Below, piece by piece: positions 28,489-36,526 of a DNA stretch of 64,000 nucleotides (position 1 is the stretch's first letter; each line of letters begins with the position of its first letter). A program made the translations under genes and the position numbers. The stretch lies in the NCBI GenBank assembly GCA_035546295.1, contig DATKBT010000132.1, positions 1 to 64,000 on the forward strand, given 5' to 3'. The stretch comes from DATKBT01 sp035546295 (lineage in GTDB: Bacteria > Acidobacteriota > Thermoanaerobaculia > Multivoradales > Multivoraceae). Below the pieces are notes generated by a model. It worked only from the letters and a program-made list of their open reading frames with translations. It had not been told where the DNA came from and made no database searches.

Positions 28489-28703
28489 CCCGACGGAGCC
28501 CCGCCGCTACGGGGGCCTCGCCGTGCTTCCATCGTTCGGAGCGGACCGGCGGCCCTGCCGCCCGATCGCCAAGCGGCGCGACCGTCTGCAGAGGGAACGT
28601 CCCCGCGCGAGAGCTCGCCCGGGAAACACCCTCATCGCCGAATCTGTCATCCTCGACCGGGCTCGGCCCGGGACCGCCCAGCGCGATCCGGCTCACGGAG
28701 CCG

Positions 28704-30497
28704 TCACGGCAGCGCGGCGGTCGCCACCGGCGCCCGCGATGCAGGCGCCGAGCTGGTGAGAGGTAGCCGGAACGCCGCCATCTCCCGTCCGTTGCGAACC
28801 AGCACGAGGTCGCCGACGACCGCCGGGTGGTTCCAGGTCTTGCCTTCGATCGCCGGGACACGCGCGAGCTCGGTCAGGCGCTCGGGAGTCGCCGCCACCA
28901 GCGCCAGCTCTCCCCGCTCGGAGATCACCAGCAGCAGGCCCTGATCGGCCAACAGTACGAGCTGACCGCTGCCGAAGCGGCCGCCCTTCCAGTTCCGCTC
29001 GCCAGTCTCGAGGTCGATGGAGGCCAGGATGCTGCCGTCGAAACCGTAGGCGTGTCCCTGGTGGACGACGAAGTCGTTGAAGTAGGGCTTCAGCCCGCGC
29101 GACGTCCAGCGCTCCTCGACGGTCCAGCCGTCGGGTCGGCCGCTGACCGCGAGGCGCCGGAGGCCGAGCCCCCCGGCGGCCCCGCTGGAAGCGAACAGGA
29201 CGTCCCCTTCGCCGGTCAGCGCCGGTTGCAGGCTGTGAAAGCCGGACCACGGATGCGCCCACAACAGCGTGCCGTCCTCAGGCGAGAGGCTGCTCAGGCG
29301 GACGCCGTCGAGCAGCAGGAGCTGAGCGACGCCGTCGATGGTCAGGAGATGTGGCGAGCTGTAGCTCTCGCCGCCGCTGGGGCCGAGCCAGAGCCGCGCA
29401 CCGGAGGCGCGGTCGTAGGCGATCAAGCGACCGGCGGCGGCGACGACGACCTGATCGCCCGTCACCAGGGGCGAGCTCGCGAAGCCCCACCCGGGGACCT
29501 CGACGCCGGCCTCGGCCCCAGCGTCCCGCGACCACAGGAGCGACCCGTCCTCGGCGTCGAGGGCGTTCAGGATCCCGGTCGCGCCGAAAGCGAAGACGCG
29601 ATCGCCCGCAAGGGTCGGCGTCGCGCGCGGTCCGGCGCCCGCCATCGCCTCCCAGAAGCGGACCGCGTCTCGGTGCTCCCACGCCGACCCTCCGGTCTCC
29701 GCGTCGTAGCAGGCGACGACCTCGTCGTCGCCGCGCTGCTCCTGGGTGTAAACGCGGCGACCGCGAACTGCGAACGACGACCAGCCCGGGCCGATCGGCC
29801 GGCGCCACAGCTCGACCGGCGGCGACGCCGCCCAGTCGGTCTCGATGCGCACTCCCCGAACGACGCCGTCGCGCTGGGGTCCCCGGAAGCCCGGCCACTC
29901 CGCCTCCATCGCTCCCGCCGCCTCCATCGCTCCCGCCGGCGGCGGCGCGAGTGGCGCCGGCCGGTCTGCGACACGCGCGAGCAGGCGCTCCTCCGGGGTC
30001 GCCGCCCATCGCCACGCGAAGTCGGCTTCGCCGTCGCCGGACACGCCATGGGTCCGAAGCAGCCCGAAGACGCCGCACGCAGCCAGGACCGAGGCGACCG
30101 TCACCGCGCGCCGGGGTGCGGCGGTGAGCCCTCGGCTCGCCACGACCGCGACCACGAGCGCGGTGCTCAGGACCGGCAAGGCGTAGAGGTAGAACAGCAT
30201 CCCCATTCCGACCGTCGCCACCGACTCGTGGAGGATCGCGGGCGTCGCCGCCAGCGCGACGATCACCAGCACCGCGACACCCCATCGCTCGGCCCGCGGC
30301 GCACGACTGAAGAACGTCCACCAGACGAGGACGGCGACAGCGGCGATCGCTGCCCCGAACATTCCCAGGATCGAGACCTGGGGCGCGATCAGGGGGCTGC
30401 CGAACCACGCCAGCCATTGAACCGCGACGAGGACCACGGCGGGCCGCCAGCGGAGCGTGCTCGTTCCCGACGGTTCCCCGGCCCTGTCGCTGGTCAT
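28704..30497 (-). CDS. membrane-anchored PQQ-binding-like beta-propeller protein
   Basis: A 597-residue protein. ATG 30497 has GGGAGAG eight bases upstream and begins just before the first helix. Four membrane helices occupy about 20-140 (VVLVAVQWLAWFGSPLIAP, FGAAIAAVAVLVWWTFF, LFYLYALPVLSTALVVAVV, AVTVASVLAACGVFGLL). An exported outer-membrane-protein-assembly-like propeller of the PQQ/WD type follows from about residue 195, starting with WPGFRGPQRDGVV and repeating strands such as RVYTQEQRGDDEVVACYDAE and GSLLWSRD. Propellers of this type often lack PQQ and act as protein scaffolds or enzymes. The first segment of the frame upstream of 30497 is antisense to the PhyH remnant and not part of the gene. 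Confidence 0.88.
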   Translation of the reverse strand: MTSDRAGEPSGTSTLRWRPAVVLVAVQWLAWFGSPLIAPQVSILGMFGAAIAAVAVLVWWTFFSRAPRAERWGVAVLVIVALAATPAILHESVATVGMGMLFYLYALPVLSTALVVAVVASRGLTAAPRRAVTVASVLAACGVFGLLRTHGVSGDGEADFAWRWAATPEERLLARVADRPAPLAPPPAGAMEAAGAMEAEWPGFRGPQRDGVVRGVRIETDWAASPPVELWRRPIGPGWSSFAVRGRRVYTQEQRGDDEVVACYDAETGGSAWEHRDAVRFWEAMAGAGPRATPTLAGDRVFAFGATGILNALDAEDGSLLWSRDAGAEAGVEVPGWGFASSPLVTGDQVVVAAAGRLIAYDRASGARLWLGPSGGESYSSPHLLTIDGVAQLLLLDGVRLSSLSPEDGTLLWAHPWSGFHSLQPALTGEGDVLFASSGAAGGLGLRRLAVSGRPDGWTVEERWTSRGLKPYFNDFVVHQGHAYGFDGSILASIDLETGERNWKGGRFGSGQLVLLADQGLLLVISERGELALVAATPERLTELARVPAIEGKTWNHPAVVGDLVLVRNGREMAAFRLPLTSSAPASRAPVATAALP

Positions 30498-30589
30498 CTC
30501 GATCTCTCCCGGTGTCGCCACGTCGATTCGTGTCGGTCGGCTTACGGGGTCTGGAGGCAGGGGGTTTCGAGCCCTCCCTGCTCGCCAAG

Positions 30590-31002
30590 CCGGCGATGCG
30601 ATCAAGCAGCCGCGGATCGGCGGCGAGGTCTCGCTGCACAGCAACGCCACCTTCCTCTACACGGATCCCATCACGGTGCGCGGCTTCTGGTTCGCGCTCG
30701 AGGACGCGAACCGGGAGAACGGCTGCATGTGGGCCCTGCCGGGCGGCCATTCGATTCCGCTCAAAGACCGCTTTCACCGGCTGCCGACAGGCGGGGCCAG
30801 CTTCGAGGTGTTCGATCCGACGCCCTACCCCACCGAAGGTCTGGTGCCGCTCGAGGCGCCCAAGGGGACCCTCGTCCTCCTCCACGGCCTGCTGCCGCAC
30901 ACCAGCGGCCCCAACCGCTCCGAGCGGTCACGGCACGCCTACACCCTCCACGCGATCGAGCGCGACGCGCACTATCCCGCCGACAACTGGCTGCAGCCCT
31001 AG
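30590..31002 (+). pseudogene. C-terminal fragment of phytanoyl-CoA dioxygenase (PhyH)-family protein
   Basis: From about codon IKQPRIGGEV (30604) to the stop the protein matches the second half of PhyH-family Fe(II)/2-oxoglutarate dioxygenases: VSLHSNATFLYTDP, GFWFALEDANRENGCMWALP, HGLLPHTSGPNRSERSRHAY and HYPADNWLQP. The N-terminal half (roughly 130-150 residues) is missing and its place is occupied by the start of the divergent propeller gene. The HxD metal motif, normally HQDATFL, reads HSNATFL here, so the Asp ligand is also lost. It is a remnant, not a working enzyme. The in-frame upstream codons from 30457 are antisense to the propeller gene. Confidence 0.75.
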
Positions 31003-31125
31003 GCGCGTCCTCTGCGAGGGTTCGCCGAAGCCGTCGAGCCGGCCCGAGCCTGAGTCCCGCGCGTCGAGGTCCGTGAAGCCGGCGCTGTGGGCCGAGGGCG
31101 GCCGCCGGCGCGTCCGACGGCCACC

Positions 31126-31150
31126 GCCGAGGGGCATACGGCCCCTCGGC
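31126..31150. terminator. 10-bp perfect hairpin between convergent ends
   Basis: GCCGAGGGGC (31126-31135), loop ATACG, GCCCCTCGGC (31141-31150), followed on the plus strand by CTTCT. It lies between the end of the PhyH remnant (31002) and the stop of the DUF3309-type gene (31190), so it could terminate transcription from both sides. Confidence 0.55.
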
Positions 31151-31189
31151 CTTCTAGGAGGCCGCGAGGCGCCGGGTTCACGTCGCCGC

Positions 31190-31345
31190 TCAGAGGTAGC
31201 CCATCAACAGCAGCACGATCACCACGATCACCAGGATGCCGAGCAGGCTGCTCGGCCCCTTGCCCCAGGAGCGGCTGTAGCCCCAGCTCGGCAGGGCGCC
31301 GATCAGGAGGAGGATCAGGATGATCAGGAGGATGGTTCCCAGCAT
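31190..31345 (-). CDS. DUF3309-type small membrane protein (51 aa)
   Basis: A very short gene. ATG 31345, preceded by GGGAGA at six bases, encodes 51 residues: MLGTILLIILILLLIGALPS, then WGYSRSWGKGPSSLL, then a second hydrophobic run GILVIVVIVLLLMGYL and a TGA. Two membrane helices joined by a Trp/Tyr/Ser-rich loop with SWG..PS is exactly the DUF3309 pattern, a family of roughly 50-residue proteins found in many Proteobacteria and Acidobacteria. Function is unknown; stress-related membrane roles have been suggested by association. It is read leftwards toward the hairpin at 31126. Confidence 0.85.
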   Translation of the reverse strand: MLGTILLIILILLLIGALPSWGYSRSWGKGPSSLLGILVIVVIVLLLMGYL

Positions 31346-31546
31346 TGCGGTCTCCCAGCGTTCGGACCTTCGTCGGATCTCGAGCAGGCCGTCGCACGCG
31401 CTTCCGGCCTCCTGCGGTGCAACCTAGCAAAATCCGTTCCAACCTTTCTGCGCCTCGGCGGGACCTTCCGCTGTCGGCTCCGGGACCGAGGCGATCGCGG
31501 TCTCAGCGAGAAACCGTTCAACCCGCTCGGCAAGAAATGCCACGGC

Positions 31547-34021
31547 ATGCGAGGGCGGACGGGGCTCGCCGCTGCGCCCCGTGCGAAGGCGCCACCACCT
31601 GGGCGCCAGCCCGACGAGTCGAGGCCGACGCTCCGCCTCCCGCTGGTCCGCGACCTCGGTGCCGCGGGCGGCGGGCCTGCTTCTTGCAACTCACAACAGG
31701 AGGCCTTAGACCGCCCACCGGCGGCCCATCGCGTTCGCGACGACGACGAGCGCCGAGCTGAGGCGCGTCGGTCGGAGGCGGGCGAGCAAGCATCCCTCCT
31801 GTTCCGAATTCCGCAGCTCCCTCCGCAGCTCCCTCCGCAGATCCCTCCGCAGATCCCTCCGCAGATCCCCTCTCCAGCGCCCTTGAGCTCTACACCTTCC
31901 GATTCCATCCAGCCTCCGGCCCCATCGCGCTTCGATCGATGGCGCTGGGCTCTGGCGGATGCCTGGGCCGAAGCCAGCGCGGGCGCACGATCCCCCACCG
32001 GCAGCCGACTGCTGCTCGCGCTCACCGTCGCCGTCGCGGTTCTGGCCGGCGTCGCCATCCTGGCCTCGAGCGCAGGATCGCTGATGAGAGAGGGCCTCGA
32101 GCGGAGAGCTTCGTCGGCGCTCGGCGTCGAGATCACGATCGGAGGTCTGTCGCTCGAGCGGGGCGGCCTGTCGCTGCGAGATCTCCGGATCGACGCCGGC
32201 CGGCGAGGCCGGATCGAGGCCGAGGAGGTCGACCTGCGGGTGAGACTCCTCTCACTCGCTCGCCGCCAAGAGGGCGCGATCACGGGCGCGAGCCTGCGCA
32301 GGGTGACCCTGGTCGTGCCCCTCGACGAGGCGGCCCGATCCTGGGAGCGCGCCGGGGACGAGCGCAGCCACGAGAACGGCGGGCAGGCGCGGCGCCCGGC
32401 GGAATCGAACGCCGAGTCGATCGCGGCCTCACTGAACCGGCTCGGAGGGGCGCTGCGCCTGGTGGCCGAAGACGCCACCGTCGAGCTCGAGCGGGCGACC
32501 ATTCTGGGCCGACGCGGCGGCCAGTCACTCGAGCTGCTGAGCGACCTGTCGGCGGGCGCCACTCGAAGTCCTCGCGGCGTCCTCTACACCTGGGGGCGGG
32601 GACGCGTCGGCGAGATCGGCGGCGCGGATCCCGAGGGCAAAGGCGGCGGCGAGCTCGCCTGGACCGCTGAAGTCGACACCGAGGACCTCCACGCCGCCGC
32701 GACCGCGACCCTCGACCGTGTTCCGCTCGCCAGCTTCCTGCCGATCCTCCCAGACCTGCCCTGGCATCGGCCGGAGCGCGCCCTGCTCACCGGCCGCTTC
32801 GAGCTCGGCCGCTTCGACCTCGGAGCCGCGCAAGGCGAAGGAGCTCTGCCGATCCGGGGTGAGCTCGCGATCACCGACCTCGCCCTCGCCTCGCCCCGGA
32901 TCGCCGAGGAGCCCGTGATCTCCGACGTCGCGCTCCGCGCCGAAGGGACCTGGGCGCCTGCCCACCGGCGCCTGGAGCTCGCCGCAGCGACGGTGGAGCT
33001 CGACGGCGTCAGGGTGGAGGTCGTTGGCCGCCTGACCCCCAGCCGGATCCGTATCGAGGCCGAGCTCCCGGCCACGCCCTGCACCGAGGCGCTCTCGGCG
33101 GTGCCGGCATCGGTGCTGGGAGAGGCCTCCGGGTTCGAATGGGAGGGCGCCCTGGCCGCCGCCCTCGCGCTCGACCTCGACCTCGACTCGCCCGCCGAGA
33201 CCGAGCTCGACCTCGACGTCGACGACCGCTGCCGCTTCACGTCCGCGCCGCACGACGCCCGGATCGAGCGTTTCCGAGAGCCCTTCGTCCACCCCATCCT
33301 GCTCGCGGACGGAACCTACGGCAAGCTCGAGACCGGCCCCGGAACCCTCGACTGGACGCCGATCGACGACGTCAGCCCGGCGCTGATCTGGGCGGTGCTC
33401 GCCAGCGAGGATGCTGGCTTCTTCCGGCACGCCGGGTTCGCCCCGTGGGCGATCGAGACCGCGCTCCGGCGCAACCTGGAGGAGGGCCGCTTCGCCTACG
33501 GAGCGAGCACCATCAGCATGCAGCTCGCCAAGAACCTGTTCCTGGTGCGCGACAAGACCCTGGCCCGCAAGCTCCGCGAGGTCGTGCTGACCTGGTGGCT
33601 GGAGAGCCAGCTCGACAAGCGCGAGATCCTCGCGCTGTACTTCAACGTGATCGAGTACGGGCCCGGCATCTATGGCATCCGAAACGCCGCCCGGCACTAC
33701 TTCGGGCGGCTGCCGGCCGATCTCACCCTCGGTGAGTCGCTGTTTCTCGCGAATCTGCTGCCCGCGCCCCGCACCCACCATCGCCAGTACGAGGCCGGCG
33801 AGATCAGTCCACGCACGCGCGCCGCCATGAACGTCCTGCTCGCCGCCATGGCCCGCCGCGGCTGGATCGATCGACCGACCCTGTTCCACGGCCTGGCCGA
33901 GGTCCAGACCGTGCGGTTTCACCCCGGCGACGGCCTCCGAGCGGGGCCCTCGCAGCGCGCCGGGATCGGCACGGCTCCGCTGCCCTGGGGGGGGAGGCGA
34001 GGCGAGATCTCTTTCCGCTGA
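31547..34021 (+). CDS. AsmA-like domain fused to GT51 peptidoglycan glycosyltransferase
   Basis: An exported cell-wall polymerase. The C-terminal GT51 domain (about 600-790 from ATG 31547) has the catalytic Glu in SEDAGFFRHAGF (Glu621), GASTISMQLAKNLFLVRDKT, REVVLTWWLESQLDKREIL and YFNVIEYGPGIYGIRNAARH. No transpeptidase domain follows; the protein is 824 residues. Before GT51, a single helix (LLLALTVAVAVLAGVAILAS, about 155-175) leads to about 350 residues of AsmA/DUF748-like repeating beta segments (VEITIGGLSLERGGLSLRDL, ELAITDLALASPRIAEE). The start is uncertain: 31547 (ATG, no ribosome site) or TTG 31883 close to the helix; the codons between include a tandem Pro repeat. It makes glycan strands in the periplasm, perhaps with a separate transpeptidase. 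Confidence 0.85.
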   Translation: MRGRTGLAAAPRAKAPPPGRQPDESRPTLRLPLVRDLGAAGGGPASCNSQQEALDRPPAAHRVRDDDERRAEARRSEAGEQASLLFRIPQLPPQLPPQIPPQIPPQIPSPAPLSSTPSDSIQPPAPSRFDRWRWALADAWAEASAGARSPTGSRLLLALTVAVAVLAGVAILASSAGSLMREGLERRASSALGVEITIGGLSLERGGLSLRDLRIDAGRRGRIEAEEVDLRVRLLSLARRQEGAITGASLRRVTLVVPLDEAARSWERAGDERSHENGGQARRPAESNAESIAASLNRLGGALRLVAEDATVELERATILGRRGGQSLELLSDLSAGATRSPRGVLYTWGRGRVGEIGGADPEGKGGGELAWTAEVDTEDLHAAATATLDRVPLASFLPILPDLPWHRPERALLTGRFELGRFDLGAAQGEGALPIRGELAITDLALASPRIAEEPVISDVALRAEGTWAPAHRRLELAAATVELDGVRVEVVGRLTPSRIRIEAELPATPCTEALSAVPASVLGEASGFEWEGALAAALALDLDLDSPAETELDLDVDDRCRFTSAPHDARIERFREPFVHPILLADGTYGKLETGPGTLDWTPIDDVSPALIWAVLASEDAGFFRHAGFAPWAIETALRRNLEEGRFAYGASTISMQLAKNLFLVRDKTLARKLREVVLTWWLESQLDKREILALYFNVIEYGPGIYGIRNAARHYFGRLPADLTLGESLFLANLLPAPRTHHRQYEAGEISPRTRAAMNVLLAAMARRGWIDRPTLFHGLAEVQTVRFHPGDGLRAGPSQRAGIGTAPLPWGGRRGEISFR
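31810..31869 (+). repeat. five 12-bp units encoding a PPQ-L/I-P proline repeat
   Basis: Five head-to-tail units TCCGCAGMTCCC (two with C, three with A at the variable position), in frame with the glycosyltransferase, encode (IP)QLPPQLPPQIPPQIPPQIP. The unit is four codons, so copy-number changes keep the frame. It lies in the cytoplasmic segment before the membrane helix, if the long start at 31547 is used. Confidence 0.85.
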
Positions 34022-34037
34022 ACCAGTTCCTCGTTGC

Positions 34038-34994
34038 TCACCCGGACATCGGGCGTCGCCGCCGGTCCGCGACTTCCTGCTCACGAGGAGGAGCGACGAC
34101 CTCCTCGTCGAGTGCGTCCAGCGCTTCGAAGATCGCGAGCCTCAGCATGCCGGCTCGAAGCTCGGCGCTGAAGTCGAGCAGGCCGTCGAGCGCTCGATGT
34201 CGCCCCCAAGTCGTGCGCAACGTCTCGATCAGCTCGCCAGGGACCGGCTCGTCATCGCCGAGCTCGCCGAGAGCCCGGCGGGCGCTGGCCCAAGTCTCGC
34301 GGTCGTGATCGACGACGTCGCTCCGCCGGTTGATGCCCTCGAACGCCCGGCTGACCGCGACGAAGCGTTCCCACAGCCGCATCGCGCCGGCGCCGCTCTC
34401 GCCCGACTCGGGCAGCCAGGCGAGCGTCTCCGAGCGCAGCATCAGCAGCTCTGCCAGCTCGTCGTGCCGGCTCTCGCGGTAGGGGTGACGGACGGCGATG
34501 TCGGTCATGCTGGAGAGGATCTCGCCGAGACGCGCCAGCGCCTGCTCGGGCCCGGGCGGCTCGTCCGCTCGCACCGCGCGCGCGACCATCGCCACTGAGC
34601 GGCGCAGCTCGAGGTTGCGTCGCAGCGCCAGGCCGCGACCCGCCGGATCCCCGGACAGCGACGGCGCGGCGGCGCCCAGCCGGCCGGCCGACCGCGCGGC
34701 CACGGATCGCGTCAGCTCTCCCGAGCTCAGCTGACCCGACACCAGCCGGCGGATCATCCTGCGGTGCTGAGCGGTCATCGCATCGTCGAGCTCGTCCCTC
34801 GACTGGAAGCGAGCTTCGTCCACGAACGTCCGCTCGACGTCGAGGATCTGCCCCCCGAAGTAGACCTGGGTCCCGATGTGGGGTCTCGGCGTCTGCAGGA
34901 GCTCGGTCTGCACGTGGTAGACGAGCCCGCGGTAGGGGATGTCGTGGTTGTACCCGGGCACGATCCTGGGCAACCGCGCTGCGCTCGTGCTCAT
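34038..34994 (-). CDS. protein of unknown function with conserved YNHDIPYRG N-terminal module
   Basis: A 318-residue cytoplasmic protein. ATG 34994 is chosen over an upstream ATG because GAGGAGG lies eight bases before it. The first 85 residues (PGYNHDIPYRGLVYHVQTE, PHIGTQVYFGGQILDVERTF) match a recurrent N-terminal module found in uncharacterised proteins of Myxococcota and Acidobacteria, where it reads like YNHNVKYRG..YHVQTED...THLFHGG. The rest is alpha-helical, Arg/Glu-rich and shows no motif (RHPYRESRHDELAELLMLRS). It ends 16 bp from the GT51 gene (convergent), so no shared promoter. A role cannot be given. Confidence 0.7.
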   Translation of the reverse strand: MSTSAARLPRIVPGYNHDIPYRGLVYHVQTELLQTPRPHIGTQVYFGGQILDVERTFVDEARFQSRDELDDAMTAQHRRMIRRLVSGQLSSGELTRSVAARSAGRLGAAAPSLSGDPAGRGLALRRNLELRRSVAMVARAVRADEPPGPEQALARLGEILSSMTDIAVRHPYRESRHDELAELLMLRSETLAWLPESGESGAGAMRLWERFVAVSRAFEGINRRSDVVDHDRETWASARRALGELGDDEPVPGELIETLRTTWGRHRALDGLLDFSAELRAGMLRLAIFEALDALDEEVVAPPREQEVADRRRRPMSG

Positions 34995-35126
34995 CGACTC
35001 GACCTCCTCGCCTCCCATCTGTCCCCGTGATCCTTTTGATTCTACAAATCCTTGAGTGGTCCGGGAAGGGGCCGCGGACGGATTTCCCAGGACGGCGCGA
35101 TCGTGCGCGACCGACGCGAGCCCGCC

Positions 35127-36509
35127 TCACTGAACATAGCCGAGCGCGCGCAGCCGCTCGGCGGCTTCCCGGCCTCGGCGGAGCGCCTCGTCCCGATCCT
35201 CAAGGCGCTCGACGTCGCGCATCCAGCGCGCGAGCTCAGTTTCGAGGTCGCGGACGACGTCGGAGTGACTCGCGGCGACGTCGCGAGTCTCGCCAGGGTC
35301 CGTCGACCGGTCGTACAGCCGCACCTCGTCGAGGGCGAGGTCGGCGATCAGCTTGAACCGCTCGGTCACCACCGCGCGCAGGCTGCCGTAGGCGGCGAAC
35401 ACCTCGTTGTGGATGGCAACGCCCTCCTCGATCAGGGGCCGCAGGCTCCGGCCGTCGAGCTCGGCGGGCGGCTCGATGCCGAGGTAGTCGAGCACGGTCG
35501 GCACCAGATCGAGGTTCTGGACGAGCTCACCGACGCGCCGATTCCCGGCCAGCCCCGGGATCCGCATCACCATCGGGGTGTGGATCTCGGTGTCGTAGAC
35601 GGAGTTGCAGTGCTTGATCAGCCGGTGCTCCAGGAACTCCTCGCCGTGGTCGGCGACCACCGCCACCAGCGTCTCCTCGAGCAGGTTCTGGGAGCTCAAG
35701 GCATCGATCAGCTCGCCGAGGGCGGCATCGAAGAACGCGATCTCGTCGTCGTAGAGCGCCTCGAGATGCTCGACGTCCGCCTCGGTCACGTCGAAGCCGG
35801 AGTCGCCTTCGCCGAACAGCCACTCCACGATCGGGTTCGGCTCCCCCCTTTCGATGAAGTCCTTGCCGGGATATTCGGAGCTCGAGAAGCGACGCTCGGG
35901 GGGTTGGTAGGGATCGTGGGGATCCATGTAGTGCAGGTAGAGGAAGAACGGCTCCCGTACGCTCTCCAGGTAGTGGAGCGCGCTCCGGTTGACGCAGCGC
36001 GCGTCCTGCCACAGGCAGCGCTCGTCAAACAGATCGAAGCCCCGGCCGAACCCGCCATGACGGTTGTTCAGGCTGGGCGAGTCCCGCACGATCGGCGACG
36101 CCGACACCGCGATCGTGGTCCAGCCACGGGCGGCGAGGATCTCAGCGAGCGATGGCGTCTCCTCCGGGATGCCGATGCGCAACCCCTCCTGCATCCAGAA
36201 CCGGGTCCCGTCGCGGCCGGTGAGCAGAGAGTTCGCCGAAGGGTAGGTGCAAGGCGCCTGCGCGCGTGCGTCCTCGAACAGGTAGCCTTCCGCCGCCATC
36301 GCCGCGAGATGCGGCGAGGTGTCGCGGTGATGGCCGTAGGCGCCGAGGTTCGAGGCGCGCAGCGTGTCGGCCAGCACGACGACGACGTTGCGGGCGGCGG
36401 GCTCGACCACCCGCGCAGCCGGCTGCGCAGCGGGCGTTCGGGCGCAGCCGGCGGCGAGCAGGACCACCGGCAGGACGAGGTTCCGTGTGCGGGGAACGAG
36501 GCTGCGCAT
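35127..36509 (-). CDS. sulfatase-like lipoprotein
   Basis: A 460-residue lipoprotein (lipobox LLAAGCART, Cys about 21) of the alkaline-phosphatase/sulfatase superfamily. NVVVVLADTLRASNLGAYGH is the metal-binding strand, QAPCTYPSANSLLTGRDG the nucleophile region, and LVAVVADHGEEFLEHRLIKH the second metal site. As in the sulfatase-TPR protein, the C/S-x-P-x-R motif is replaced, here by T-Y-P-S-A, so Thr is the expected nucleophile and formylglycine is not needed. The start ATG 36509 lies 17 bp after the end of aceA on the same strand, so it is the last gene of a possible aceB-aceA-sulfatase transcript, although its function is unrelated to the glyoxylate shunt. Confidence 0.88.
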   Translation of the reverse strand: MRSLVPRTRNLVLPVVLLAAGCARTPAAQPAARVVEPAARNVVVVLADTLRASNLGAYGHHRDTSPHLAAMAAEGYLFEDARAQAPCTYPSANSLLTGRDGTRFWMQEGLRIGIPEETPSLAEILAARGWTTIAVSASPIVRDSPSLNNRHGGFGRGFDLFDERCLWQDARCVNRSALHYLESVREPFFLYLHYMDPHDPYQPPERRFSSSEYPGKDFIERGEPNPIVEWLFGEGDSGFDVTEADVEHLEALYDDEIAFFDAALGELIDALSSQNLLEETLVAVVADHGEEFLEHRLIKHCNSVYDTEIHTPMVMRIPGLAGNRRVGELVQNLDLVPTVLDYLGIEPPAELDGRSLRPLIEEGVAIHNEVFAAYGSLRAVVTERFKLIADLALDEVRLYDRSTDPGETRDVAASHSDVVRDLETELARWMRDVERLEDRDEALRRGREAAERLRALGYVQ

Positions 36510-36526
36510 CGATCGCGACGGCGCCG

